From CAZUGO01 sp964619935 (GTDB lineage: Bacteria; Planctomycetota; Phycisphaerae; UBA1845; CAIVHJ01): a stretch of 64,000 nucleotides of DNA. Position 1 is the first letter of the stretch, and every line of letters begins with the position of its first letter. The notes beneath the pieces were generated by a model. It searched no databases and was not told where the DNA came from. It saw only the letters and a program-made list of their open reading frames with translations. The stretch is from NCBI GenBank assembly GCA_964619935.1, contig CAZUGO010000032.1:1-64000 (forward strand), read 5' to 3'. The translations under genes were made by a program, and so were the position numbers. Below are positions 53,918 to 62,614 of the stretch, one piece after another.

Positions 53918-55573
53918 ATGATGCAGCAATGGATGCTGGTGGCGCTCATCGTAACCGCCGGAAGTCCGGCGGGCGATGCGGTCGCCGCCGACGTTGGGTC
54001 ACCTCCACCGCAGCGCCTCGAACAGCCCCGCGATCCCTGGTTACCGACTCCACCGCAGCAGCCCGGCCGGCAGCCAGCGGGCAGGTCGCGCGTGCTGCCG
54101 TATCCGAGCGTGCAGGTCAATGTGGATGCGGATGGAGCCAACCGGGTCGGCGACGCCGCCAACGAACCGTCCATCGCCATCGATCCGACCAATCCGCAAA
54201 TCGTGGTCATCGGTTGGCGGCAGTTTGATAGCGTGGCCTCCGATTTTCGGCAGGCCGGTTACGGCTACAGTCACGACGGCGGGTTGACCTGGACTTTTCC
54301 CGGGGTGCTCGATCCGGGCGTGTTCCGCAGCGATCCGGTGCTAGGTTCCAGCCTCGACGGCGACTTCTACTACTACAGCTTGCGGGTCATCGGCAACCAG
54401 TTTCTGTGCGGCATGTTCATCTCCAGTGATGGCGGGGTCACCTGGCAAGGGCCCATCGATGCCTTCGGCGGAGACAAGGCCTGGATCACGGTCGACCACA
54501 CCGATGGCGTCGGCAGCGGGCACATTTATGCGGCCTGGAGCACGGCGGGCAACAATTTCTTTCCGAACCAGTTCATCCGATCCAGCGACGGCGGGCTCAA
54601 CTGGGGCGGCCTCGCCCCGATTCCGCCGGACCGCCCCATTTGGGGCACGCTGACCGTGGACCCCGCCGGCGACCTTTATGTGTCCGGACAGTCAGACGGC
54701 ATCATCCGGGTTGCCAAGTCGACCAACGCCAAGTTGGCGGCGGTCACGCCCACGTTTCCCAGCACCGTGGCCGTGCCGCTGGGGGGCGTGTTTACCAACT
54801 TCGGTGGACCGAATCCCGGCGGGCTGCTCGGGCAGGTCGGGGTCGCGGCGGACCATTCCGGCGGCCCGACCGACGGCAATATCTATGTGGTGTCGTCGAT
54901 GGATCCCGCCGGCCCGGACCCCTTGGACGTCTATTTTGCCCGCAGTGAAGACGGCGGCGCCACCTGGAGCCCGCCGCTGCGGGTCAACGATGATGAGGTG
55001 TTCAACCAGAATCACTGGCAGTGGTTCGCGACCCTGTCGGTGGCGCCGAACGGCCGCATCGATGTCATCTGGAATGACACCCGCCGCAACTCGGTGGTCA
55101 ACCTGTCGGAACTGTATTATGCCTACTCCTACGATGCGGGCGCGACTTGGTCGGTCAACCTGGCGGTGAGTCCGGTGTTCGACAGTTTCGTCGGATGGCC
55201 GCAACAGCAGAAGTTGGGCGATTACTATCACATGATCTCAGACCACGCCGCCGCCAACCTGGCCTACGCGGCGACCTTCAACAACGAGCAGGATGTATAC
55301 TTTGTGCGCCTCGGCGATTGCAATCATAACGGGGTCCACGACGGCTTGGACCTCTCCGGCGGCACCAGTTTCGATCAGGACGGCGACGGGGTTCCTGACG
55401 AGTGTCTGTGCCCGCCGGATCTGACCGGCGATGGGGTGGTTGATGCCGCCGACCTGGCACTGCTGCTGGGCGGTTGGGGCCCCGCTGCGGGCGGCCCCGC
55501 GGACTTGGACGGCGATGGCGCCGTCGGTGCGGCCGATCTGGCGCTGTTGTTGGGTGCCTGGGGGCCGTGCTGA
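53918..55573 (+). CDS. Secreted Asp-box (BNR/sialidase-like) protein with C-terminal dockerin
   Basis: A 551-residue exported protein. ATG 53918 (or the next codon) has CGGAG in front and opens a signal peptide (MLVALIVTAGSPAGDAVA). Four Asp-box motifs (SHDGGLTW, SSDGGVTW, SSDGGLNW, SEDGGATW) mark a sialidase-like six-bladed propeller. The sialidase Arg triad and nucleophile were not identified, so glycosidase activity is not claimed. A DCNHNGVHDGLD calcium loop and a paired dockerin (about 55415-55570) end the protein. The M4 protease gene starts 26 bp later on the same strand, so the two form part of a three-gene unit. Confidence 0.83.
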   Translation: MMQQWMLVALIVTAGSPAGDAVAADVGSPPPQRLEQPRDPWLPTPPQQPGRQPAGRSRVLPYPSVQVNVDADGANRVGDAANEPSIAIDPTNPQIVVIGWRQFDSVASDFRQAGYGYSHDGGLTWTFPGVLDPGVFRSDPVLGSSLDGDFYYYSLRVIGNQFLCGMFISSDGGVTWQGPIDAFGGDKAWITVDHTDGVGSGHIYAAWSTAGNNFFPNQFIRSSDGGLNWGGLAPIPPDRPIWGTLTVDPAGDLYVSGQSDGIIRVAKSTNAKLAAVTPTFPSTVAVPLGGVFTNFGGPNPGGLLGQVGVAADHSGGPTDGNIYVVSSMDPAGPDPLDVYFARSEDGGATWSPPLRVNDDEVFNQNHWQWFATLSVAPNGRIDVIWNDTRRNSVVNLSELYYAYSYDAGATWSVNLAVSPVFDSFVGWPQQQKLGDYYHMISDHAAANLAYAATFNNEQDVYFVRLGDCNHNGVHDGLDLSGGTSFDQDGDGVPDECLCPPDLTGDGVVDAADLALLLGGWGPAAGGPADLDGDGAVGAADLALLLGAWGPC

Positions 55574-55599
55574 CCGCTGCGCACGACGAGGAGATAACG

Positions 55600-58524
55600 A
55601 TGATCGTTCTTCGACTGGCGTGGGTGTGGGGCGTTCTCGGAGTCTGGGGGTTGCCGCCGGCGAGCGCATTCGGTCCGCAGGCGGCGGTGCCGGGCCCGCC
55701 CGAACTTCGAATGCAACGGTCGACGGCGAGCGGGCAGGTCACCTGGCTGACCGCGGCGGTGCCGGGCGCCGTGCTGCTGCCGGCCGCCGGCAACGTGCCT
55801 GCCGACCCTGCAGGTTTTCTGGCGGTCCACGGCGTGCGGTTCGGCGTGACCGACCCGGCCACCGAATTGATGCCCGGCCGGGTTCGGACTGATGCCTTGG
55901 GCGGCACGCACAGCACCTTCGACCAGCAGCATCGTGGGATCCCGGTGTTCTCGGGCAGGCTCATCGTCCATCAGAATGCCGGTGGCGATGTCTATGCCGC
56001 CAACGGCCGCTTCCATTCCATCCCGGAGAAGCTTTCGATCCAGCCCGCGATCAGCGGGTCGCAGGCGCTGGCGAGCGCCCGGGCCGCGTTCGGTGGGGCG
56101 CCGCAAGTGCGGCGCGTTGCACTGACGATCGTGGACCCGGGTTGGTACCAGGATCCCTCCTGGGGCCCCCGGCTGGCCTACCAGGTGGTTCTGACCGATC
56201 CGGCGACGTTGGCGTCCGAGGCCTTTTTTGTGGAGGCGTCCACCGCGGAGCTGATGGACCGCTGGCCGCTGGACCATGCCGCCAAGGCACGGGCCATCCA
56301 CGATGGTGCCGGTACGCCGGATGTGCCCGGGACGCTGGTCCGGGCCGAAGGAGATCCGCCGGTCGGCGACCATGAGGTCGACGCGGCGTACGACTACTAC
56401 GGCGATGTTTATGACTACTTCGCCAATGCGTTTGGGCGCGACGGCATCGACGACCAGGGCCTGGCGATGGTCGCCACCGTCAATTCCACCGCGCCGAACT
56501 GCCCGAATGCATTCTGGAGTTCAACCCTCCTGCAGATGGTGTTCTGCAGCGGCACCGTCACCGATGATGTCGTGGCTCACGAGTTGGCCCATGGCGTGAC
56601 CCAGTTCAGTGCCGACTTGATCTACCAGAACCAGTCCGGCCAATTGAACGAGTCCTTCTCGGACATCTTCGGCGAGTTGGTGGACTTGTTTAACGGCGGG
56701 GCGTCCATCGCCGGAATGGTCGGCGGTTCTCCCTGGGAGCCGCATGCCACCGGTCCGGGCTTGGATGACCCCAACGAATTGCGGACGACCTGCAGCGACG
56801 TGGAACTCGACTATCCCGACGGCGTTCGCTGGCTGATTGGCGAGGACGCCACCGCCTTCGGCGGGGCCATCCGCGACCTGTGGGAGCCGGCCTGCTCCGG
56901 CCACCCGAACTCGGCCTTCAGTCCGTTGCAGACCTGTGCGGCCGGCGACAACGGCGGGGTGCACAGCGGCAGCGGCATTCCCAATCACGCCTTCGCCATG
57001 GTCACCGACGGCAAATCGTTCAACGGGTACACGGTCAGCGGCATCGGCGCGATCAAGGCAGCCGCGGTGTGGTACCGGGCGTTGACCACCTACCTGACCC
57101 CGGCGTCCGACTTCGAGGATGCCTACTTTGCGTTCAACCAGGCCGCCGCCGACCTGGTCGGGACGGTGCCCAACGATCCAGGCGACGGGCTGCCGGCGGC
57201 GCGCTTTACCGCGGCGGATGCCGTGGAGCTGGACCAGGCCTTGCAGGCCGTTGAACTGAACAGTGCGGGTCTGTGCGGTCAGGGAAACAGTGTGTTGGTC
57301 AGCGGAACCCAGGCGCCATGTCCGCACCGGACTCTGGTGTTCGCCGACGATTTCGAGCGCGGGGCGCCCGGTTGGACGGTGAGCAACAGCATGCCGCCTA
57401 GCGCTTACGATTGGGTGCTGCACTCGAAACTGCCGTTCGATCGCCCGGGCAGCGCCTTCTTCGTGGCGGATCCTGCGATCGGCGACTGCGACCAGCAGGA
57501 CGAGTCCGGCAGCCATTCGCTGATCAGTCCGCCGATCGCCGTGCCCGATGATCCGGGGGTCTTGATGCTGGCGTTCACACACTACTTGGCTACCGAGGGC
57601 TCCTGGGACGGCGGCAACCTGCAGCTCCGGGTCAATGGCGGCGATTGGCAGACCGTGTCGCGCAGTGCGTTCAGGGTCAACCCGTACAACGGCCGACTGC
57701 GCCTCGACAATTCCAATCCGCTGGCCGGCCAGCCGGCCTGGACCGGCTACGGAGACAACACCTGGGGGACCTCGCGGGTCGATCTCAGCGGGCTGGCCCA
57801 GGCGGGCGATCTGCTGGAGTTCCGCTTCGAGTTCGGCAAGGACGGCTGCGCCGGCGAAGTCGGCTGGTACGTCGATGACGTGGCGGTGTATGTTTGTCCG
57901 GATTGCGACGGCGACGGGACCGCCGACGAAGGCGAGTTCGTGTTCACCATTGCGTCTGGAATCCTGGAGATCGGTGAGACGCTGCCGGCGACGTTCGTGG
58001 TGCGCTCGCCGCCGGCGGCGGCCGGTGATGTCCACCTGCGGTTCACGGCATTCGCGGATCTGGGCGGGCTCGATGAACTGATTGATGTTTCCGTCAACGG
58101 GGTGGCCGTCGGGCAGGTGTTCGCCAGCGGGGCGTCCGATTGTTCGCCGACGCCTGATTCTCATGGCGAGCTGTCGATTTTCTCCGGGATCTACAACGCT
58201 GCTGTGGCCGGCGGCGACGCCGAGATCATGCTGGCGCCGACCAAGGCGGTCAACGTGCAGTGCGGCGGCGCCCCATACCTCACGGCGGTGTTGCGCTATC
58301 CACTGGCCACACCCGACGAGGACGGCAACGGCGTTCCGGATACCTGCGCCTGTCCGGGCGACCTGGATGGCAATGCCGTCGTGAACGCGGCTGATCTGGC
58401 CGCTTTGCTGGGCGCCTGGGGGCCCAACCCCGGCCACGCCGCCGACCTGACCGGCGATGGCCTGGTGGACGCCGCCGACCTGGCGGGGTTGCTGGGCCAT
58501 TGGGGGGCGTGTGTCCCATCCTGA
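55600..58524 (+). CDS. Secreted thermolysin-like (M4) metalloprotease with dockerin
   Basis: A 974-residue exported neutral protease. GAGGAG about 6 bases before ATG 55600 sets the start, followed by a signal peptide (VWGVLGVWGLPPASA). The N-terminal FTP/PepSY-like propeptide runs to about 235. The catalytic domain has HELAH (327-331) and the third zinc ligand Glu351 in NESFSD, with the later GVHSGSGIPNHAF segment holding the catalytic His. A carbohydrate-binding or jelly-roll-like region (about 585-770), further beta domains and a paired dockerin (about 58345-58515) follow. Zinc dependence and autoprocessing are expected from the family. Middle gene of the secreted three-gene unit. Confidence 0.92.
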   Translation: MIVLRLAWVWGVLGVWGLPPASAFGPQAAVPGPPELRMQRSTASGQVTWLTAAVPGAVLLPAAGNVPADPAGFLAVHGVRFGVTDPATELMPGRVRTDALGGTHSTFDQQHRGIPVFSGRLIVHQNAGGDVYAANGRFHSIPEKLSIQPAISGSQALASARAAFGGAPQVRRVALTIVDPGWYQDPSWGPRLAYQVVLTDPATLASEAFFVEASTAELMDRWPLDHAAKARAIHDGAGTPDVPGTLVRAEGDPPVGDHEVDAAYDYYGDVYDYFANAFGRDGIDDQGLAMVATVNSTAPNCPNAFWSSTLLQMVFCSGTVTDDVVAHELAHGVTQFSADLIYQNQSGQLNESFSDIFGELVDLFNGGASIAGMVGGSPWEPHATGPGLDDPNELRTTCSDVELDYPDGVRWLIGEDATAFGGAIRDLWEPACSGHPNSAFSPLQTCAAGDNGGVHSGSGIPNHAFAMVTDGKSFNGYTVSGIGAIKAAAVWYRALTTYLTPASDFEDAYFAFNQAAADLVGTVPNDPGDGLPAARFTAADAVELDQALQAVELNSAGLCGQGNSVLVSGTQAPCPHRTLVFADDFERGAPGWTVSNSMPPSAYDWVLHSKLPFDRPGSAFFVADPAIGDCDQQDESGSHSLISPPIAVPDDPGVLMLAFTHYLATEGSWDGGNLQLRVNGGDWQTVSRSAFRVNPYNGRLRLDNSNPLAGQPAWTGYGDNTWGTSRVDLSGLAQAGDLLEFRFEFGKDGCAGEVGWYVDDVAVYVCPDCDGDGTADEGEFVFTIASGILEIGETLPATFVVRSPPAAAGDVHLRFTAFADLGGLDELIDVSVNGVAVGQVFASGASDCSPTPDSHGELSIFSGIYNAAVAGGDAEIMLAPTKAVNVQCGGAPYLTAVLRYPLATPDEDGNGVPDTCACPGDLDGNAVVNAADLAALLGAWGPNPGHAADLTGDGLVDAADLAGLLGHWGACVPS

Positions 58525-58569
58525 AGCGCCGGCGGGTCGCTGCCGGTCGACCTGCACAAGGAGTCCGTG

Positions 58570-61500
58570 ATGCCGATGCGCTGCGTCGTGTGCGTCCTGC
58601 TGAGTGGTCCGCTGTTGTTGCTGGCCCAACCGCGCGAATTGCCGGCACCCGCCGAGCGCCCGGCGGTGGTGCGCTGCTCCAGCGCGGGGGCGGCGCCGGC
58701 CGCCCGAACCGCCGTCGCGGCCCGCGTGCTGGCGTTGGATTTTGCCGAGTTGGCTGCACACCATCGCGACGCAAAGCCGTTGGTCATCTCGGGAGTCGAC
58801 GTGGGTGACCGGGTCCTGGAGCTGGTGCTCCAGCCGTTTTCGGTAACCGGGCCGCACACCCGGTTCGTGGTGGGCAGCCGCTCGGGCCAGGACCGCCTGC
58901 TGGACTTCGATCCCGATCGGATCGCGATGTTCCGCGGGACCGTTCGCGGGCATCCAGGGTCCCACGTGTTCTTGAGTGTTGGTCCGTGGGGCGGCACCGG
59001 CAGCATCGAACTGGGCGCCGGTGCGCCGCGCTACTGGATCTCCGCCCCGGCGGCGCAGCGCCGAGCCGCCGCGGCGGGCTCGGACCGGCTCATCGTGTTT
59101 CAAGCCGCCGGCCAGCCGGACCTGCCGCCGGGGGTTCCCTGGTGCGGTGTGATCGGACATGCCGCTGGATCTGAGTCGCTCGAACTGCGGCGCCGGCCGC
59201 GCGGCGTGGTGCCGCCGGCGGGCATCCGGCACCTGGAGCTGGCCGTCGAGACCGATTTCGAGTTCTTCGAACGCTTCGGCGCGCTCGATGAGGCGGCTGC
59301 CTACCTGGTGCAGCTCTATGGGCAGGTCAGTGCGGTGTACCTGCGCGACGTCGACACCCGCGTCGAGCTGGTCTACGCCCGGCTCTGGGACCAGCCCGAC
59401 GACCTCTTCAATGTGGTGAATCCCAGCCCGCTGATGGAGTTCGCCGGCTACTGGAATGCCAACATGGCGGCAGTCCAGCGCGATGCCGCCCAACTGCTCT
59501 CCGGCCGCCGGGATTACCCGTTCGGCGGCCAGGCCTACCTGTCGGCGCTGTGCGGCGGATTGGCGTATTCGGTGGTCGGCTACGCCATGGGCTTCTTCCC
59601 CGATCCGTCCATGCCCAGTCCCTATCACTACGACATCGGCGTGACCGCCCACGAACTGGGCCACAACTGCGGCACCGGACACACCCACGACCTGGGCATC
59701 GACTCCTGCGACGACCCCGCGACCACGCCGCAGCGCGGCACGATCATGAGTTACTGCGGGCAGACCTGGAGCGGTGGGAACGCCAACACCGACCACTATT
59801 TTCACAGTGGCGTGCTTGCGAACATGAACGCCCACCTCGGCGGCGCGAGCTGCGTGGTGCCCGATTGCGACATGAACGGGATCGACGACGCCACCGACAT
59901 TCTGATCTTCGGCGCGGTGGACAGTAACGGCAATGCGGTCCCCGACACCTGCGAGGACTGCAACGGCAACGGCACCCTCGATGACGCGGATATCACCTCC
60001 GCGACCAGCGCCGATGTCAACGGCAACCTGGTGCCCGACGACTGCGAACCGGATTGCAACGGCAACGGCGCTCCCGACAGCCTGGACATCAGCCTGGGGG
60101 CCAGCAGCGATGCCTACGGCAACGGCATCCCCGATGAGTGTGAAGCAGACTGCAACCGCAACGGCACGTCCGACTACACCGAAATTCAGCTGGACATGGG
60201 TCTGGACATCGATCGCAACGCGGTGCTCGATGCCTGCCAGGACTGCGATGGCGACGGCGTGACCGACCTGCAGGCGCTCGCCGGCGGCCACAACCTGTGG
60301 ATTGCCAGCGGTCTTGCCGGCGATGTGCTCCGCGAGTTTCACGGGCGCAGCGGCGTGTTGGTTCGGGCTTCCGGCGGCGGGGCCGCCGGCGTGGTGCACC
60401 AGGGGCAGGATGTTCTGGTGGTTCCCGGCGGGCGGGTCCTGGTCAGCAGCGCGGCCGACAATCGAGTGCTGCAGTTCTCTCTGGACGGGACCTACCTGGG
60501 CGATCTGGTGACCGCGGGATCCGGCGGGCTGGCATTTCCGACCGGTCTGGCGTGGTTGCCCGGCGGCACGCTGCTGGTCGCCAGCCGGAACACCGACCGC
60601 GTGCTGGCATACGACGGTTTTGACGGGTCACCGCAGGGGGCCTTCGTGGCGGCCGGTTCCGGAGGTCTGGTCGCCCCCGCCGGGCTGACCCTCGGGCCTG
60701 CCGGCAACCTGTTCGTCTCCGACGGTGCGAACCAGGTGCTGGAGTACGACGGTGTCAGCGGCGTTTTTGTGGGGGTGCGGGTCAGCGCCGTGAACAACGG
60801 CGGTCTGGACCAGCCGCGCGGGCTGGTCTTCAAACCCGACGGCAATCTGCTGGTGACCAGCTACGGCGGCAACGAAACCCTGGAGTTCGATGGTGCCAGC
60901 GGGGCCCCGCTCGGCAAGTGGGCCCAGGTGGGCACCGCTGCCCAACTCACCCAGATCAGCCCCTGGGGCATTCGTGTGGGTCCCAACGGCAATGTGTTTG
61001 TGGTGCGCACCGGCGAGGCCTTCGGGTCCGATCCCGGTGCTGCGGATCATGACGATCACGATCACAGCGATGTCGCGGGCGACCACCACGACGAACTGCA
61101 CCTGACCAATGCCCAAATCTACGAGTTTGATGCCCGCAGCGGCTTGTTCCTGCGGACGCTGATCGGCGGCAATGATCACGGGCTGTTGTTTCCGACCGGG
61201 TTTGCCTTCGTCCCGGGGTGGGCGCTGGATTGCAATCTTAACGCCCTGCCCGACTCGTGTGATGTGGCTGCGGGCGGCAGCCCGGATGTCGACGGCAGCG
61301 GGGTGCCCGACGAGTGCGAGGTCGATTGCAACGGCAACGGCATCCTGGACCGACTGGACCTCATTCCCTTCGGGCCCGAGACCGACTGCAACGCCAACGC
61401 CGTCCCCGATTCCTGCGACCTGCGGCAGGGTGAATCGGTAGACCTCAATGGCAACGGCCGGCCCGACGAGTGCGACCCCGATTGCAACTTCAACCACACG

Positions 61501-62376
61501 CCTGACGACCTGGAGATCGCCGGCGGTGCGCCCGACTGCGACGCCGACGGCGTGCCCGACGACTGCCAGCTGCTGAACGGCGATTGTGATGGCAACGGAA
61601 CGCTGGATGAGTGCCAGAACGATTGTGACCGCAACGGCGTGCCCGACGTCTGTGAAGGCCTGATTCTGTTTGCCGACGACTTCGAGCAGGATCGCGGTTG
61701 GACCGTCGAGGTGCTGCGGGCCACCAGCGGTCAGTGGCAGCGGGGAACACCGGTCGACGATTCCGGTTGGGTGTATGATCCGCCGGCCGACGGCGACGGC
61801 AGCGGACAATGCTACTTGACGCAAAACGAACGCGGCAACAGCGATGTCGACAACGGGGCGGTGCTGTTGGTCTCCCCCACCCTGGACCTGTCGATGGGTG
61901 GCGTCACCCTGGAGTACCTCTATTACTTGCGCCTGGGGACGGTGAACGGCGGCGATGTTCTGCGGGTGGACCTCAACGCCAACGACGGCGTCGGTCCCTG
62001 GATCGAAGTCGCATCCCACACGGTCGACGGAGGGTTGCTGTGGCGATCCCATGCCATTGGCCCGTCGGATCTAGCGGCAGCAGGTGTGGCGCTGACCGCC
62101 ACCATGCGGGTGCGATTCGTGGCCATCGACGGCGATCCCCAGAGCGTGGTCGAAGCCGGCGTCGACGGCTTTGCGGTTACCGCCTTCGGCGCGGACACCC
62201 AATGCGACTGCCCTGCCGATCTGAGCGGCGACGGCGTTGTCAACGCCGTCGATTTGGCACAACTCCTGGGTGCCTGGGGGCCCAATCCTCGGCATGCCGC
62301 TGATCTGAACGGCGATGGCGGGATCGACGCCACGGATCTCGCCGTGCTGCTCGGTGCCTGGGGACCGTGCCCCTGA
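58570..62376 (+). CDS. Giant secreted reprolysin-like metalloprotease with NHL, calcium and dockerin repeats
   Basis: A 1268-residue exported protein. AAGGAG lies 6 bases before ATG 58570, and the N-terminus is a short signal (VCVLLSGPLLLLAQ). The metzincin motif HELGHNCGTGH spans 361-371 with the Met-turn GTIMSYCG after it, as in reprolysin-like M12B proteins. Asp/Asn-rich calcium repeats (DCNGNGTLDDADI, DCNGNGAPDSLDI) follow, then NHL-type propeller repeats (about 570-880), more calcium loops, a jelly-roll domain (about 1035-1200) and a paired dockerin (62210-62370). Last gene of the secreted unit, 45 bp after the M4 protease. Confidence 0.9.
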   Translation: MPMRCVVCVLLSGPLLLLAQPRELPAPAERPAVVRCSSAGAAPAARTAVAARVLALDFAELAAHHRDAKPLVISGVDVGDRVLELVLQPFSVTGPHTRFVVGSRSGQDRLLDFDPDRIAMFRGTVRGHPGSHVFLSVGPWGGTGSIELGAGAPRYWISAPAAQRRAAAAGSDRLIVFQAAGQPDLPPGVPWCGVIGHAAGSESLELRRRPRGVVPPAGIRHLELAVETDFEFFERFGALDEAAAYLVQLYGQVSAVYLRDVDTRVELVYARLWDQPDDLFNVVNPSPLMEFAGYWNANMAAVQRDAAQLLSGRRDYPFGGQAYLSALCGGLAYSVVGYAMGFFPDPSMPSPYHYDIGVTAHELGHNCGTGHTHDLGIDSCDDPATTPQRGTIMSYCGQTWSGGNANTDHYFHSGVLANMNAHLGGASCVVPDCDMNGIDDATDILIFGAVDSNGNAVPDTCEDCNGNGTLDDADITSATSADVNGNLVPDDCEPDCNGNGAPDSLDISLGASSDAYGNGIPDECEADCNRNGTSDYTEIQLDMGLDIDRNAVLDACQDCDGDGVTDLQALAGGHNLWIASGLAGDVLREFHGRSGVLVRASGGGAAGVVHQGQDVLVVPGGRVLVSSAADNRVLQFSLDGTYLGDLVTAGSGGLAFPTGLAWLPGGTLLVASRNTDRVLAYDGFDGSPQGAFVAAGSGGLVAPAGLTLGPAGNLFVSDGANQVLEYDGVSGVFVGVRVSAVNNGGLDQPRGLVFKPDGNLLVTSYGGNETLEFDGASGAPLGKWAQVGTAAQLTQISPWGIRVGPNGNVFVVRTGEAFGSDPGAADHDDHDHSDVAGDHHDELHLTNAQIYEFDARSGLFLRTLIGGNDHGLLFPTGFAFVPGWALDCNLNALPDSCDVAAGGSPDVDGSGVPDECEVDCNGNGILDRLDLIPFGPETDCNANAVPDSCDLRQGESVDLNGNGRPDECDPDCNFNHTPDDLEIAGGAPDCDADGVPDDCQLLNGDCDGNGTLDECQNDCDRNGVPDVCEGLILFADDFEQDRGWTVEVLRATSGQWQRGTPVDDSGWVYDPPADGDGSGQCYLTQNERGNSDVDNGAVLLVSPTLDLSMGGVTLEYLYYLRLGTVNGGDVLRVDLNANDGVGPWIEVASHTVDGGLLWRSHAIGPSDLAAAGVALTATMRVRFVAIDGDPQSVVEAGVDGFAVTAFGADTQCDCPADLSGDGVVNAVDLAQLLGAWGPNPRHAADLNGDGGIDATDLAVLLGAWGPCP

Positions 62377-62614
62377 GGTCGGCCCGCGTTTCGCAGCCGT
62401 TGCGGCTGCGTTGGGCACTTTCTGTGTCCAGGACGTCGTGCCCGGTCCGCCACCGCGATGGCTGCCGGATCCTCGGTTGAACCGCGGGTCCGGAGGATAG
62501 GCCGCGCCGCCAATTCGAGTCATCATTTGTTGGTTCCGATAAGGTCCGCAGCTGCACAGCGGTGCTCTCTGATCCGATGATTGATGGGGCCCATCTTCGC
62601 CTGGGAGTCTGGCC

